Counted from the stretch's first letter, positions 8,675 to 18,382 are shown. The stretch: DNA of 64,000 nt from RGIG8306 sp964426655 (GCA_964426655.1 CAYRQT010000002.1:66453-130452), one strand, 5' to 3'. Notes: generated by a model not told the origin, from the letters alone. Translations and numbers: made by a program.

Positions 8675-9637
8675 ATGATGGAAAAACAGGAAATTGCCAT
8701 ACAGATTACCCATCTGCATAAAAACTTTGGAAAAAAAACAGTGGTAAAGGATGTGTCCCTGGAAACCTACTGTGGAGAGGTGTTTGGCTTTCTTGGGCCA
8801 AACGGAGCCGGAAAAACCACCACCATCAAAATGGTGGTGGGGCTTTTGAATAAAGATAGCGGAGAGATTTCCATTATGGGACATTCTGTGGACAAGGCCT
8901 TTGAAAAAGCCATGGAGCAGGTGGGCGGCATTGTGGAAAATCCGGAAATGTACAAGTATATGACAGGGATGCAGAACCTGCGGCAATATGCCAGAATGCG
9001 GGGGAAAGTGGATCAAAAACGCATTGATGAAGTAGTGGAGCTGGTGGGGTTGTCCAATCGCATTCATGAAAAAGTGGGAAAGTATTCCCTTGGCATGAAG
9101 CAGCGATTGGGTGTGGCCCAGTCCATTTTGCACCGCCCCAGGGTACTGATTCTGGATGAGCCCACCAATGGTCTGGATCCGGCGGGCATTAAGCAGCTGC
9201 GGGATATCCTAAAGCACCTGGCTCATGAGGAAGGGGTTTGTGTACTGGTCTCCAGTCACATGATGAGCGAAATGGAGCTGATGTGCGACCGGGTAGGGAT
9301 CATTGTGAATGGGGTTATGCTGGACGTGAAAACCATTGAGGAGCTGATGCGGGCTTCCACCCGGGATGGGGCCTCCTATGTTTACTATGTGAATGAAGGC
9401 AGCCAGGCCAAGGCAGTGCTGGAAAAATTCCAGGACCTTACGGTGACATTGACGGATCAGGAGCATGTGGAAGTGCATATTCCTAAAGATTTGGGGAAAG
9501 AGACCCTTTTGCAGTGCACCACCACTCTGCTTCAGGAAGGGGTGGCCGTCTATACAGTGGTTCCAGTGGACAAAAAGCGGCTGGAAGAGGCGTTCCTGGA
9601 GCTGACAGAACAAGAGGGAGGCACACAAATTGTTTAA
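8675..9637 (+). CDS. ABC transporter ATP-binding protein
   Basis: Second ATPase of the operon, 320 aa. Walker A GPNGAGKTTT (about 46-55), signature YSLGMKQRLG, Walker B VLILDEPTNGLDP, and the H-loop in VLVSSHMMSEME. The C-terminal 90 residues are the variable regulatory extension common in BcrA/DrrA-type ATPases, which drive export or self-resistance pumps. RBS AGGAGAGG lies before ATG 8675 (a second ATG follows at once). Its last 8 nt overlap the start of the permease gene, so the two are surely a pair. Confidence 0.92.
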   Translation: MMEKQEIAIQITHLHKNFGKKTVVKDVSLETYCGEVFGFLGPNGAGKTTTIKMVVGLLNKDSGEISIMGHSVDKAFEKAMEQVGGIVENPEMYKYMTGMQNLRQYARMRGKVDQKRIDEVVELVGLSNRIHEKVGKYSLGMKQRLGVAQSILHRPRVLILDEPTNGLDPAGIKQLRDILKHLAHEEGVCVLVSSHMMSEMELMCDRVGIIVNGVMLDVKTIEELMRASTRDGASYVYYVNEGSQAKAVLEKFQDLTVTLTDQEHVEVHIPKDLGKETLLQCTTTLLQEGVAVYTVVPVDKKRLEEAFLELTEQEGGTQIV

Positions 9638-11138
9638 TTTGATTTATAATGAGATGCAGAAAATTTTCTGTAAAAAAAGCACCTATATTCTACTGGCCCT
9701 TTTGTTCCTGCTGACCGTGGGCTACCAGGCTCTGGTGAAAATATCCGGCAGCCAGGAAAGTACCTATTACAAAATGACCAGGGAAGATGTGGAAAATCAA
9801 AAGAATCTGTATGAAACCTATTATAAGGAAGATCAGACAGACATTGACAGCAAAAGGGAGTATCTGACCTATAGCACCATGCTGGATACGGAAGTGTATT
9901 TAAGCGATGTAGCTGCTTATTATGCAGATGAACAGGACTGGACCTTTGATGCGCTATATTATTTGCTGTCCGCCTATGTCTATCCCATGAACCAGCTTCA
10001 GGCCACCTTTGATGAAGACTGGTCCCTGAATATGCTGGAGGAAAGGGCAGCCTGGGATGAGGCAACTGTGGCAGCGGCAGAAGAAACCAGTGAGGCCTTA
10101 AAAGAAGCCCTGAAAAACAAGGACTGGAAGGAATTTTATACCATCTTGCAGGAAGATATGGAGGTCAATGCTACCCACTGGGAAAACAGCAGTGAAATCG
10201 CTGCCTACAGTGCCTTTGTGCTCTCCGGGACCCAGTCCCCTGACCGGTCTGACTGGAGGGTGCAGACCTATATGGACAAAGCCGGGGCCCTTTCCTGGCT
10301 GAAATCTGCAGATGCCCAGATAGAAGCAGGACTGGAAGTGGATGAAACGGTATATCAGGCCCAGCAGGATCTGGTGGCCATCTGTACCTATAGGCTGGAA
10401 AACAACCAGGAATACGGGGTGTATAAGAGTGTAAAAAATGCTGACCCCAATAGTTACAGCACGGAGGGTACCTATATTTTTTCCGGAGAGTTCTTTTCCG
10501 TACTGGATGATTCTGCAGGCCTTATTCAGGTGGTGACCATTCTGGTGGTGGTCATTGGAGGGGCCATGATTGCAGCAGAATTTGCGGAAGGCACCATTAA
10601 GTTTCTTCTGATTAACCCGGTAAAACGGGGAAAAATCTTTTTCAGCAAATACATTGCCCTCTGCATAAGTGCGGTTGCTATGCTTGTGTTGCTTCTGCTG
10701 ATCAATGTGCTGACAGGGATGGTGCTGTATGGGCCGTCTCAGATTACAGGACAGTACTTATATGTGAGTGGAGGTGCGGTAAAAACCGTTTCTGCTTTTG
10801 TGGTGGTCCTGGAAAGCTATGGATGGGGCTGCGTGGAACTGTTAATGACGGGCACCCTGGCCATTACCCTTTCTTCCCTGCTGCGCAGTGCGGCAGTGGC
10901 CATCGGGGTCAGCCTGGGCGTCCTGTTCGTGGGCAGTACAGCTGTGACCATTCTTTCCCTTTTTGGGCAGGACTGGGCAAGATATCTGTATTTTGCCAAT
11001 ACGGATCTGGCTGACATTGCCCAGGGAAATGCCATCTTTCCCCATCAGACCCTGTCCTTTGCCCTGGTGGTTCTGGTGATCCATCTGGTGGTCTTTTTAC
11101 TGACTGCTTACGATGGCTTTACAAGAAGATCTGTTTAA
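9630..11138 (+). CDS. ABC-2-type permease with TTG start
   Basis: Membrane partner of the ATPase before it, 502 aa. One hydrophobic segment near residues 18-35, then a long extracytoplasmic domain (about 40-290) rich in Asp, Glu and Tyr, then five or so membrane segments (about 295-500), one with AGGAMIAAEFAEGT, a motif common in BcrB/NatB-like ABC-2 permeases. The start is TTG at 9630: RBS GGGAGG stands 8 nt before it and no ATG or GTG lies close by in frame. Last gene of the operon; a strong terminator follows. The substrate cannot be read from the sequence; lipid-acting peptides or drugs are usual for the family. Confidence 0.87.
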   Translation: MFNLIYNEMQKIFCKKSTYILLALLFLLTVGYQALVKISGSQESTYYKMTREDVENQKNLYETYYKEDQTDIDSKREYLTYSTMLDTEVYLSDVAAYYADEQDWTFDALYYLLSAYVYPMNQLQATFDEDWSLNMLEERAAWDEATVAAAEETSEALKEALKNKDWKEFYTILQEDMEVNATHWENSSEIAAYSAFVLSGTQSPDRSDWRVQTYMDKAGALSWLKSADAQIEAGLEVDETVYQAQQDLVAICTYRLENNQEYGVYKSVKNADPNSYSTEGTYIFSGEFFSVLDDSAGLIQVVTILVVVIGGAMIAAEFAEGTIKFLLINPVKRGKIFFSKYIALCISAVAMLVLLLLINVLTGMVLYGPSQITGQYLYVSGGAVKTVSAFVVVLESYGWGCVELLMTGTLAITLSSLLRSAAVAIGVSLGVLFVGSTAVTILSLFGQDWARYLYFANTDLADIAQGNAIFPHQTLSFALVVLVIHLVVFLLTAYDGFTRRSV

Positions 11139-11151
11139 ACTATTAATTTGG

Positions 11152-11203
11152 AAAATGTGTCCGGCTGTGGATGGGTGTTTCACAGTTTGGACACATTTTT
11201 TTT
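11152..11203 (+). terminator. Terminator of the YtrA-type operon
   Basis: AATGTGTCC pairs with GGACACATT, with an inner CTGTG/CACAG pairing, and ends in eight T. Confidence 0.88.
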
Positions 11204-11230
11204 GCATCTTTAACACATATTTTTTATAGA
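11202..11230 (+). promoter_or_regulatory. Promoter of the Gld-type ABC operon
   Basis: TTGCAT (11202-11207), 17-nt spacer, TATAGA (11225-11230). It begins within the T-run of the preceding terminator. Confidence 0.6.
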
Positions 11231-11265
11231 ATTTTTAGCATGATGACCAAAGGAGGGTTATGATT

Positions 11266-12366
11266 GTGATCGAAGTAAAAAACCTCGTAAAGCGCTATGG
11301 CACCCATGTGGCGGTTGACCATATCAGCTTTACCATCGAGAAAGGCAAGATCTATGGGTTCCTGGGACCTAATGGTGCCGGAAAGTCCACGACTATGAAT
11401 ATGATGACTGGTTATATTGCTCCATCAGAAGGAGAGATCATTATTAACGGCCATGATATTTTAGAGGAACCGGAAGAAGCAAAGGCCTGCATTGGCTATC
11501 TGCCGGAGTTTCCGCCCCTTTACCCGGATATGACGGTGGAGGAGTATCTGGTGTTTGCCGCAGGGCTGAAGGGCATTGATAAAAGTGAACAGAGCCAGGC
11601 CATTGATCAGGTGGTGCATCTGACAAAGTTAAAAGAGGTACGGCACCGGCTGATTCAGCAGCTTTCAAAAGGATACAAGCAGAGAGTGGGACTGGCACAG
11701 GCGGTTTTAGGCCTTCCTGAGGTCATCATTCTGGATGAGCCTACAGTAGGACTGGATCCGCGCCAGATTATTGAAATTCGTGATCTGATTAAGACGCTTG
11801 CCCAGAAACATACTGTCATACTCAGCTCACACATCATGCAGGAAATCAGTGCGGTCTGTGACAACATCATTATTATTGCTGAAGGTAAAATCATTGCCAA
11901 TGATACTACGGAAAACATTTCCCGCATGGCATCTGACCAGAACCATCTGGAACTGCAGATTCAGGGAGAGCCTACTGCCATTAAAAATGCACTGATCAAG
12001 GCGTTGCCCAATGCCAAAGTGACCAACAGCAGCGTCAGCAATTACCAGGGCAACCTGGCCACTTTGCAGGTGGTGACTGATATTGAGGAGGATGTGCGGG
12101 TGAAGGTATTTGAGACCTGCGCACGGCTGAACATGCCCATTTTGGAAATGAAGCTGCTGAATCCTACACTGGAAGAAATCTTCCTGGATCTGGTAAGCAG
12201 GGCAGAGAAGAGAAAGCCTGCCAAAAAGACAAAATTGAATTTGTTCCCGAAGAAAATCAAACTGACCGGGCAGAAGGTGGAAGAGTCCCCCAGGGATAAG
12301 ACAGCAGAACCCGCACAGGAACCGGCAGAAGTTTTACCGGAAGAACCGGAAACCAGAGAGGAGTAA
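11266..12366 (+). CDS. ABC transporter ATP-binding protein (GldA-like)
   Basis: ATPase of a Gld-type ABC system. Walker A GPNGAGKST, signature LSKGYKQRVG, Walker B VIILDEPTVGLDP, H-loop in SSHIMQE. After about residue 310 comes a long Lys/Pro/Glu-rich tail (KPAKK...PAQEPAEVLPEEPE) not needed for ATPase activity. I prefer GTG 11266 (MIEVKNLVKRYG, the classical start of these ATPases), 9 nt after GGAGG; the in-frame ATG at 11260 is only 3 nt from it. The next three genes follow with almost no gap and make up the usual ATPase-permease-GldG-DUF4340 set of Lachnospiraceae. In Bacteroidetes GldA/F/G are tied to gliding; a role in a non-gliding clostridium is unknown. Confidence 0.92.
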   Translation: MIEVKNLVKRYGTHVAVDHISFTIEKGKIYGFLGPNGAGKSTTMNMMTGYIAPSEGEIIINGHDILEEPEEAKACIGYLPEFPPLYPDMTVEEYLVFAAGLKGIDKSEQSQAIDQVVHLTKLKEVRHRLIQQLSKGYKQRVGLAQAVLGLPEVIILDEPTVGLDPRQIIEIRDLIKTLAQKHTVILSSHIMQEISAVCDNIIIIAEGKIIANDTTENISRMASDQNHLELQIQGEPTAIKNALIKALPNAKVTNSSVSNYQGNLATLQVVTDIEEDVRVKVFETCARLNMPILEMKLLNPTLEEIFLDLVSRAEKRKPAKKTKLNLFPKKIKLTGQKVEESPRDKTAEPAQEPAEVLPEEPETREE

Positions 12367-12369
12367 CCA

Positions 12370-13233
12370 ATGTTAGCCATTTATAAAAGAGATTTTAAGG
12401 CTTACTTCACCAATATGATCGGGTATCTGGTAGTAGCCGTTTTGTACATGTTCATCAGTCTGTTTTTCACTGTATATAATATTTCCAGCGGTTATCCTAT
12501 CTTCGGATATGCGCTGATGGGAATGGTCACCTACCTGATGATCATCATTCCCTTCCTGACAATGAGAAGCCTTTCAGAGGACCGAAGGACCAAGACAGAT
12601 CAGCTCTGGCTGACGGCTCCGGTCAGTGTGACATCCATAGTTCTGGCCAAATATTTCGCCATGGTATCCGTGGTGGCCATTCCGTTGGCAGCTTCACTGT
12701 TCTTTCCTATTTTTCTCAGCATGAATGGAGGAACATATCTAGGCATTGATTTGCTTTGCGTGGCAGTATTCCTGTTGATTTCCGCCACTTATATTGCCAT
12801 TGGCCTGTTCATTTCTTCCCTGACAGAGAACCAGATCATTGCCGCCGTTATCAGTTTTGGTGTATTCTTTTTCATGGCGGTGATCAGCGGCATTTCCTCC
12901 ATGATTCCCAGTACGGCTATTGCATCTGCATTATGTTTTGCAGCTCTGTTCGTGCTACTGGGCATTGTTGTCTGGAGAGTGACCAAAAGCAGTTTCCTGG
13001 GATTCCTGGTAACGGCCATCTGTCTGGTGGCAGAGCTGATTGTGTACCTGGTGGACAGCAGTTTGTTTGAAGGGGCTTTTGCCAGCCTGCTGGGAGTGCT
13101 TCCCTTTGCTGATGCCCTTTCCTATTACGTTTATGGCATTCTGGATGTGGCTTCCATTGTGAAGGACCTTTCCATTATTATTTTCTTCCTCTTCCTGACG
13201 GTACAGTCCATTCAGAAGAGAAGATGGAGCTAA
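12370..13233 (+). CDS. ABC-2 permease (GldF-like)
   Basis: Integral membrane partner of the ATPase before it, 287 aa, with six predicted membrane segments spread over the whole length and an N-terminal cytoplasmic start (MLAIYKRDFKAYFTNMIGY) typical of GldF/NosY-like permeases. RSLSEDRRTKTDQLWLTAPV (about 59-78) is the loop before the third segment, usually contacted by the ATPase. RBS GAGGAG, 3 nt after the upstream stop. It should form a complex with the GldG-like and DUF4340 proteins that follow. Confidence 0.9.
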   Translation: MLAIYKRDFKAYFTNMIGYLVVAVLYMFISLFFTVYNISSGYPIFGYALMGMVTYLMIIIPFLTMRSLSEDRRTKTDQLWLTAPVSVTSIVLAKYFAMVSVVAIPLAASLFFPIFLSMNGGTYLGIDLLCVAVFLLISATYIAIGLFISSLTENQIIAAVISFGVFFFMAVISGISSMIPSTAIASALCFAALFVLLGIVVWRVTKSSFLGFLVTAICLVAELIVYLVDSSLFEGAFASLLGVLPFADALSYYVYGILDVASIVKDLSIIIFFLFLTVQSIQKRRWS

Positions 13234-13245
13234 GAGGAGGATGGC

Positions 13246-14727
13246 ATGAAAAATAAAATGAAGTCCCTATGGGGAAAATTAAGAAAAAACATAAAAACCA
13301 CCACCTTTAAACGGGGGGGGTATAGTGCAGCAGCCACAGGTATTTTACTGGCCGTTCTGGTCATTGTCAATTTGATTGTGTCAGCCCTTCCTGCCGATTG
13401 GATCAGCCACGATATTTCCTCACAGAAACTGTATTCCATTGGCGACACCACTAAAGAGGTGCTGGATGCCATGACAGGGGACGTAACCATTTACGTGCTG
13501 GCAGCAAAAGGAGAAGAGGACGAAGGCATTATGCAGATGCTGAACCGGTATGCGGATGCCAGCGATCACATTACCATTGAAACCCTGGACCCCACCTATT
13601 CTCCCAGCTTTTTGACCCAGTATGAAGTTCCCACAGATGTGACGGCAAGCAGTCTGGTGGTAGTTTCGGATCAAAGGTACAAATACATCCCTTATGATGA
13701 CATTTATGAGACCAGCTACGATTACAGCAGCTATTATTATACCGGTAGTTACACCACCACAAGTTCCTATGACGGAGAGGGAGAAGTGACCTCAGCCATA
13801 GACTATGTGCTTTCCGATAATATTCCTAAGATATATGTGCTGGAAGGACATGATGAAACGGAACTGGATGACACCTTTACTGAAGGCATCACCAAAAACA
13901 ATTTTGAATATGAGACATTAAATCTCTTTACCAACCCGGAAATTCCAGATGATTGTGCCACATTGCTGATCAACGGGCCTACTTCTGACCTGTCTGAAGA
14001 AGAAGCCACACTGATTCTGGATTACTTAAAGAATGGGGGAGATGCACTGATTTCTCTGGCTTACACAGAAGCAGACATGCCCAATTTCAATTCCGTGCTG
14101 GAATATTACGGGCTGGCAGTGGAACCAGGTGTGATTTTTGAAGGATCCTCCAGCTATTACAGCCAATATCCTTATTATGTAATCTCTTACCTGAATGAGG
14201 ATTCCGACATAACCTCCAGCATTGACAGCAACACCCTTTCCTACGCATCTTACCTGCAGGGCATCAGTTATCTGGATACGGTGCGTAATACCATCAGCTT
14301 TACTTCGCTGGTGGCCACTTCCTCTGATTCCTTCCTGCGTGTTCCGGAAAACATGACCAGTGATTCCTGGACCATGCTGGATGGGGATGTGGCTGGCCCC
14401 TTTGATATTGCCCTGGCGGTGGCTGAGGATGTGACTACGGATGATGGAGAGGCTGCAACCACCAACATTGCCTTATTTGCCTCCACTGACTTTTTATATA
14501 TTTCCACATCCTCTCAGATCAATAACGGAGACATTGCTTTAAATGCCCTGACCTATATGAGTGGGTTAAGTTCTTCTGTTTCCATCGCATCCAAGAGCAC
14601 GGACCTGACGTCCCTGTCCTTTACCACCAGTGATGTGGTCTTTAGCCTGGTAGTCTTTGTGGTAGGCATTCCTCTGGCAACACTCATTGGCGGATTTGTG
14701 TACTGGCTGAAGAGGAGATCAAAATAA
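13246..14727 (+). CDS. GldG-like extracytoplasmic ABC auxiliary protein
   Basis: GldG/DUF7088-type protein, 493 aa. One membrane segment near the N-terminus (about 27-48), a large outer-face domain with the family features (SQKLYSIGDTTKEVL, then a region ending in INGPTSDLSEEEA that resembles a class I glutamine-amidotransferase/ThuA-like fold), and a second membrane segment at the C-terminus (about 465-487) followed by RRSK. RBS GAGGAGG before ATG 13246. The stop overlaps the next start (TAATG, 14725-14729), so the next gene is translationally coupled. It probably senses or binds the substrate of the transporter. Confidence 0.88.
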   Translation: MKNKMKSLWGKLRKNIKTTTFKRGGYSAAATGILLAVLVIVNLIVSALPADWISHDISSQKLYSIGDTTKEVLDAMTGDVTIYVLAAKGEEDEGIMQMLNRYADASDHITIETLDPTYSPSFLTQYEVPTDVTASSLVVVSDQRYKYIPYDDIYETSYDYSSYYYTGSYTTTSSYDGEGEVTSAIDYVLSDNIPKIYVLEGHDETELDDTFTEGITKNNFEYETLNLFTNPEIPDDCATLLINGPTSDLSEEEATLILDYLKNGGDALISLAYTEADMPNFNSVLEYYGLAVEPGVIFEGSSSYYSQYPYYVISYLNEDSDITSSIDSNTLSYASYLQGISYLDTVRNTISFTSLVATSSDSFLRVPENMTSDSWTMLDGDVAGPFDIALAVAEDVTTDDGEAATTNIALFASTDFLYISTSSQINNGDIALNALTYMSGLSSSVSIASKSTDLTSLSFTTSDVVFSLVVFVVGIPLATLIGGFVYWLKRRSK

Positions 14728-16283
14728 TGAGCAAAACAAAAAAGAAAAGAAGAAACGGACAGCTCTTCTTTCTAACAGGGCTTTTGGTTGTGGTCCTGGG
14801 CGGCTACATCGGCTTGACAGTTCACAATAAACAAAAGGAGGCTGCCGAGGAGGCCGCCTCTTCAAAAGCTGCTGAAGAAGACGCCACAGGTGTGGCCACA
14901 TTGACGGACATTGCCCTGGAAGACCTGGCCAATATCACCTATACGAACAGCGGAGGCACCTATTCCTTTAACTATACGGACGGCACTTTCACCTATGCAG
15001 ATGCAGAAAATATTACCGTAAACCAGACCACGCTGGGCAATCTGGCGGATGCGGCCCTGGAACTGAATGGGAAGGTGGAAGTGGCAGACAATCTGGACGA
15101 CCTGGCAGAATTCAGTCTGGATGAGCCCCTGTATACGGTAGTGATCACAGATACCTCCGGCAATGTGACCACCATTTATGTGGGAACAGAATATGGGGAT
15201 TACGATTATGTCTATCTGGAAGGGCAGACTTCGGTTTACACCGTGAATGCTTTGAGCACCTATCTGGAAGACGGCATCCTGGATCTGGTGGAGGAGGATA
15301 CCATTCCACAGGTGGATGATGAGGACTTCCGCTATGTACAATACAGCGATGATGATACCAATCTGACACTGGAGTATTTTGAGTCCGGCAACACGGAAAG
15401 TGACCTGACCAATGCGGAAAACTGGTTCCAGCTGATCAATAATAAATATTTTGTGCTGGATGATGATGCCAGAGAAGAATTTACCGGTGTAGCCGGGGCG
15501 CTGAGCTTTGACAGTGTGGCTGCCATTAATCCTACGGAAGAGGAGCTGGAAACCTATGGCCTGGCGGATCCTGCGGCAACTCTGTATGTGAAATATGTGG
15601 AAGTGGAAACCAGTACTGCTGAAACCGGGGAATACAGTACCGATGATGACGGCGAGACAGTGGCAGAAACTACCACAACCACCACCACCTATAATTATGA
15701 CTTTACCTTCTATATCGGTGGGCAGAATGAGGATGGAGATTATTACGCCATGCTGGAGGGCTCTTCCATGATCGGCGTTATCAGTGCTGATGATGCCGCT
15801 TACCTGCTGAATACCGTACAGGATTATTCATTGATTACCATGGATCCTCTGATGGCCACCATTACCAATCTGGATCGGATAGATGTGGTAATTGGGGATG
15901 AGGAATGGGATATGACCATTACTTCAGAGACCACTACCAATGACGATGGGGACTCAGAAACCACCTATACCTATTTCATCAATGGAGAAGAGGTGGATGA
16001 GACAGCCTTTAAGACCCTCTATAAGGGCATTATCGGTCTGGAAGCCAACCAGCCGGTACAGGCGGGAAGCACTTTTGACACCGATGAAACACTGATGACC
16101 ATTACACTATATGGTATTGATGGCCAAAGGGAATCTCTAAAAGCGACGCTTTCTCCGTATAATGATAATTTCTATGTGCTGACAGTGGATGGCGAAACCC
16201 TGTGGTACATCAATGCTGCAGATTTTACCAGCCTATCCGAGCTGTTCCATACCGATTTGGATACGCTGACAGAATCGGAATAA
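14727..16283 (+). CDS. DUF4340 domain protein, partner of the GldG-like protein
   Basis: Anchored extracytoplasmic protein of 518 aa. A basic start (MSKTKKKRRNGQ) and one membrane segment (about 13-30) precede repeated beta-rich modules in which short hydrophobic strands alternate with Asp/Glu/Thr runs (for example TTTTTTYNYDFTFYIGG). DUF4340 proteins regularly accompany GldG and are thought to be part of the same transporter assembly; no function is proven. Translationally coupled to the gene before it, with a terminator about 50 nt after the stop. Confidence 0.87.
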   Translation: MSKTKKKRRNGQLFFLTGLLVVVLGGYIGLTVHNKQKEAAEEAASSKAAEEDATGVATLTDIALEDLANITYTNSGGTYSFNYTDGTFTYADAENITVNQTTLGNLADAALELNGKVEVADNLDDLAEFSLDEPLYTVVITDTSGNVTTIYVGTEYGDYDYVYLEGQTSVYTVNALSTYLEDGILDLVEEDTIPQVDDEDFRYVQYSDDDTNLTLEYFESGNTESDLTNAENWFQLINNKYFVLDDDAREEFTGVAGALSFDSVAAINPTEEELETYGLADPAATLYVKYVEVETSTAETGEYSTDDDGETVAETTTTTTTYNYDFTFYIGGQNEDGDYYAMLEGSSMIGVISADDAAYLLNTVQDYSLITMDPLMATITNLDRIDVVIGDEEWDMTITSETTTNDDGDSETTYTYFINGEEVDETAFKTLYKGIIGLEANQPVQAGSTFDTDETLMTITLYGIDGQRESLKATLSPYNDNFYVLTVDGETLWYINAADFTSLSELFHTDLDTLTESE

Positions 16284-16332
16284 AATTTGTCCCGGAACAT
16301 CCTGTATAAGATGTTCTCGTACTATTAGAATC

Positions 16333-16376
16333 AAAAAAGAGCAATCCTTCACATGCGTGAGGGCTTGCTCTTTTTT
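16333..16376. terminator. Bidirectional terminator between the Gld operon and the YbaK-like gene
   Basis: A stem AAAAAAGAGCAA...TTGCTCTTTTTT with inner CTTCAC/GTGAGG pairing around ATGC. A-run on one side and T-run on the other serve both converging genes. Confidence 0.88.
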
Positions 16377-16420
16377 GATACCTTGATTATGTGAAGGGCT
16401 TTTGCTACAATGTAGAAAGA

Positions 16421-16897
16421 TCAGACAGAGACAGGGAGCTTACACACATCCACCCAGCCCTTGCAAAGAGAAGCGGCCTCTAATTCGGGAAGGGTCATGC
16501 CAATGGCAGTATTTTCCCCACCGCATGAAGGGTAGACAATCTCAAAACGCTGGAGGGATTTATCCAGATAAACCGAAACATTTTCTTCAATACCAAAAGG
16601 GCATACGCCGCCTACAGCATGGCCGATCAACGGTTCAACCTCTGCAAAATCCAGCATCTTGGCTTTCAGGCCAAAGGTTTGTTTGAATTTGGCGTTGTCA
16701 ATTTTGGCATCGCCTGCCGCAACCACCATCAAGGGGCCTGCCGGTCCTTTAAAGGTCAGGGATTTGGCAATACGGGCAGGCTCACAGCCCACCGCCAATG
16801 CAGCAAGTTCAACGGTGGCACAGGACTGGTCCAGTTCCAACATTCGATCTGCCATATGAAATTTTTCTAAATGGGCTCTTGCACGTGTAATGGACAT
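16421..16897 (-). CDS. YbaK/EbsC-family aminoacyl-tRNA deacylase
   Basis: Probable trans-editing enzyme that hydrolyses misacylated tRNA (Cys-tRNA-Pro or similar), 158 aa, single YbaK/ProX domain. Visible features are the helical start with LELDQSCATVELAALAVG, the strand IAKSLTFKG, the LMVVAAGDAKIDNAKF strand-turn with a lysine in the place used for catalysis or substrate binding, and the HAVGGVCPFG loop. I start at ATG 16897 because AAAGGAG lies 6 nt before it; the ATGs further upstream (to 16924) have no RBS. Stand-alone gene facing the Gld operon. Confidence 0.88.
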   Translation of the reverse strand: MSITRARAHLEKFHMADRMLELDQSCATVELAALAVGCEPARIAKSLTFKGPAGPLMVVAAGDAKIDNAKFKQTFGLKAKMLDFAEVEPLIGHAVGGVCPFGIEENVSVYLDKSLQRFEIVYPSCGGENTAIGMTLPELEAASLCKGWVDVCKLPVSV

Positions 16898-16992
16898 TAC
16901 AAGCTCCTTTCCGGTAAACATCATTTTGGGAGAAAGTATAGCACAGTCGCTGCGGAAAGAAAAGGGTACAGCTTAGGGAAAAGAGGGAATTT

Positions 16993-18318
16993 ATGGACTT
17001 ATTTGACTATATGAGAGAAAAAAAGCAGGAAAAGGAAGCGCCTCTGGCGGCCAGACTGCGGCCATCCACTTTGGAAGAGGTGGTGGGGCAGTCTCATATC
17101 ATTGGAAAAGACACCTTGCTTTACAGGGCTATTAAAGGAGATAAACTGCAGTCTGTTTTATTTTACGGTCCCCCGGGCACGGGAAAAACCACCCTGGCCA
17201 GAGTGATTGCTTCCACTACAAAAGCAGCTTTCGTACAGCTTAATGCCACTGTGGCAGGGAAAAAAGACATGGAAAATGTGGTTTCTGAAGCCCGGGACCG
17301 ATCCGGCATGTATGGACAGCGGACCATCCTGTTCGTGGACGAAATTCACCGGTTCAACAAGGGGCAACAGGATTATCTGCTTCCCTTCGTAGAAGATGGC
17401 ACCCTGATCCTCATTGGAGCCACTACGGAAAACCCTTATTTTGAAGTGAACAGAGCCCTGCTTTCCCGGTCCCTGATTTTCGAGTTGAAGCCACTTACGG
17501 TGGAAGAAATCCGGACGCTGATTACCCGGGCACTGACGGATCCTGTAAAAGGTATGGGACAGTACAAGGCGGAGATTACGCCGGAAGCCATGGACTTTCT
17601 GGCAGATCTGGCCAACGGAGATGCCCGTATGGCTTTAAATGCCATCGAACTGGCGGTTATTACCACAGAAAGGGGAGCGGATGGCATCATCCACCTGACC
17701 CTCCCGGTCATGGAATCCTGTATGCAGAAGCGGGCGGTCCGTTACGATGCAGGAGGGGACAATCACTATGACACCATCAGTGCCTTTATCAAAAGTATGC
17801 GGGGATCTGACCCTCAGGCAACCATGTATTACCTGGCACGTATGCTCTATGCAGGAGAGGATATTCGGTTCATTGCCAGGCGCATCATGATCTGTGCAGC
17901 GGAAGATGTGGGACTGGCTGATCCCCAGGCCATTGTGGTGGCCAGTGCCTGTTGCCAGGGCGTGGAGCGCATCGGGATGCCGGAGGCCAGGATTTTGCTG
18001 GCTGAGGCTGCCAATTATGTGGCAACAGCCCCTAAAAGCAATGCCTCTTATATGGCCATTGACAGAGCCATGGCTGAAGTGGAAAACGGGCAGACACCGC
18101 CCATCCCACCCCATCTGCAGGATGGGCATTATCAGGGAGCGAAGGATCTGGGAAGGTCCATCGGGTATCAGTATGCCCATGATTTTCCCTATCATTATGT
18201 GAAACAGCAATATCTGCCGGATGGTCTGGGAAATAAGGTGTTTTACGAACCATCGAAAAATGGAAAAGAAAAGGAAATTCAGGCCTGGCTCAGATTCCTG
18301 GAGGAGAACGGGGCATAA
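16993..18318 (+). CDS. rarA: Replication-associated recombination protein A (RarA/MgsA)
   Basis: AAA+ ATPase acting at stalled replication forks, 441 aa. N-terminal MDLFDYMREKK resembles the SSB-contacting end of the family; Walker A GPPGTGKTT (about 57-65), Walker B LFVDEIHRFNKGQQD (about 114-128), sensor 1 IGATTENPYFEV, then the helical lid and the C-terminal tetramerisation domain (HYDTISAFIKSMRGSDPQA to the end). Full length. RBS-like AGAGGGAA before the ATG. Confidence 0.95.
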   Translation: MDLFDYMREKKQEKEAPLAARLRPSTLEEVVGQSHIIGKDTLLYRAIKGDKLQSVLFYGPPGTGKTTLARVIASTTKAAFVQLNATVAGKKDMENVVSEARDRSGMYGQRTILFVDEIHRFNKGQQDYLLPFVEDGTLILIGATTENPYFEVNRALLSRSLIFELKPLTVEEIRTLITRALTDPVKGMGQYKAEITPEAMDFLADLANGDARMALNAIELAVITTERGADGIIHLTLPVMESCMQKRAVRYDAGGDNHYDTISAFIKSMRGSDPQATMYYLARMLYAGEDIRFIARRIMICAAEDVGLADPQAIVVASACCQGVERIGMPEARILLAEAANYVATAPKSNASYMAIDRAMAEVENGQTPPIPPHLQDGHYQGAKDLGRSIGYQYAHDFPYHYVKQQYLPDGLGNKVFYEPSKNGKEKEIQAWLRFLEENGA

Positions 18319-18323
18319 TCAAG

Positions 18324-18352
18324 TTGTCAATCCCCGGCGGATGGAGTACAAT
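18324..18352 (+). promoter_or_regulatory. Promoter of the DUF5717/DUF5716 operon
   Basis: TTGTCA (18324-18329), 17-nt spacer, TACAAT (18347-18352), 30 nt before the ATG. Five of six consensus bases in each box. Confidence 0.72.
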
Positions 18353-18382
18353 GAAAAAAAGTGTGGTTAACAGGAGAAAAGC

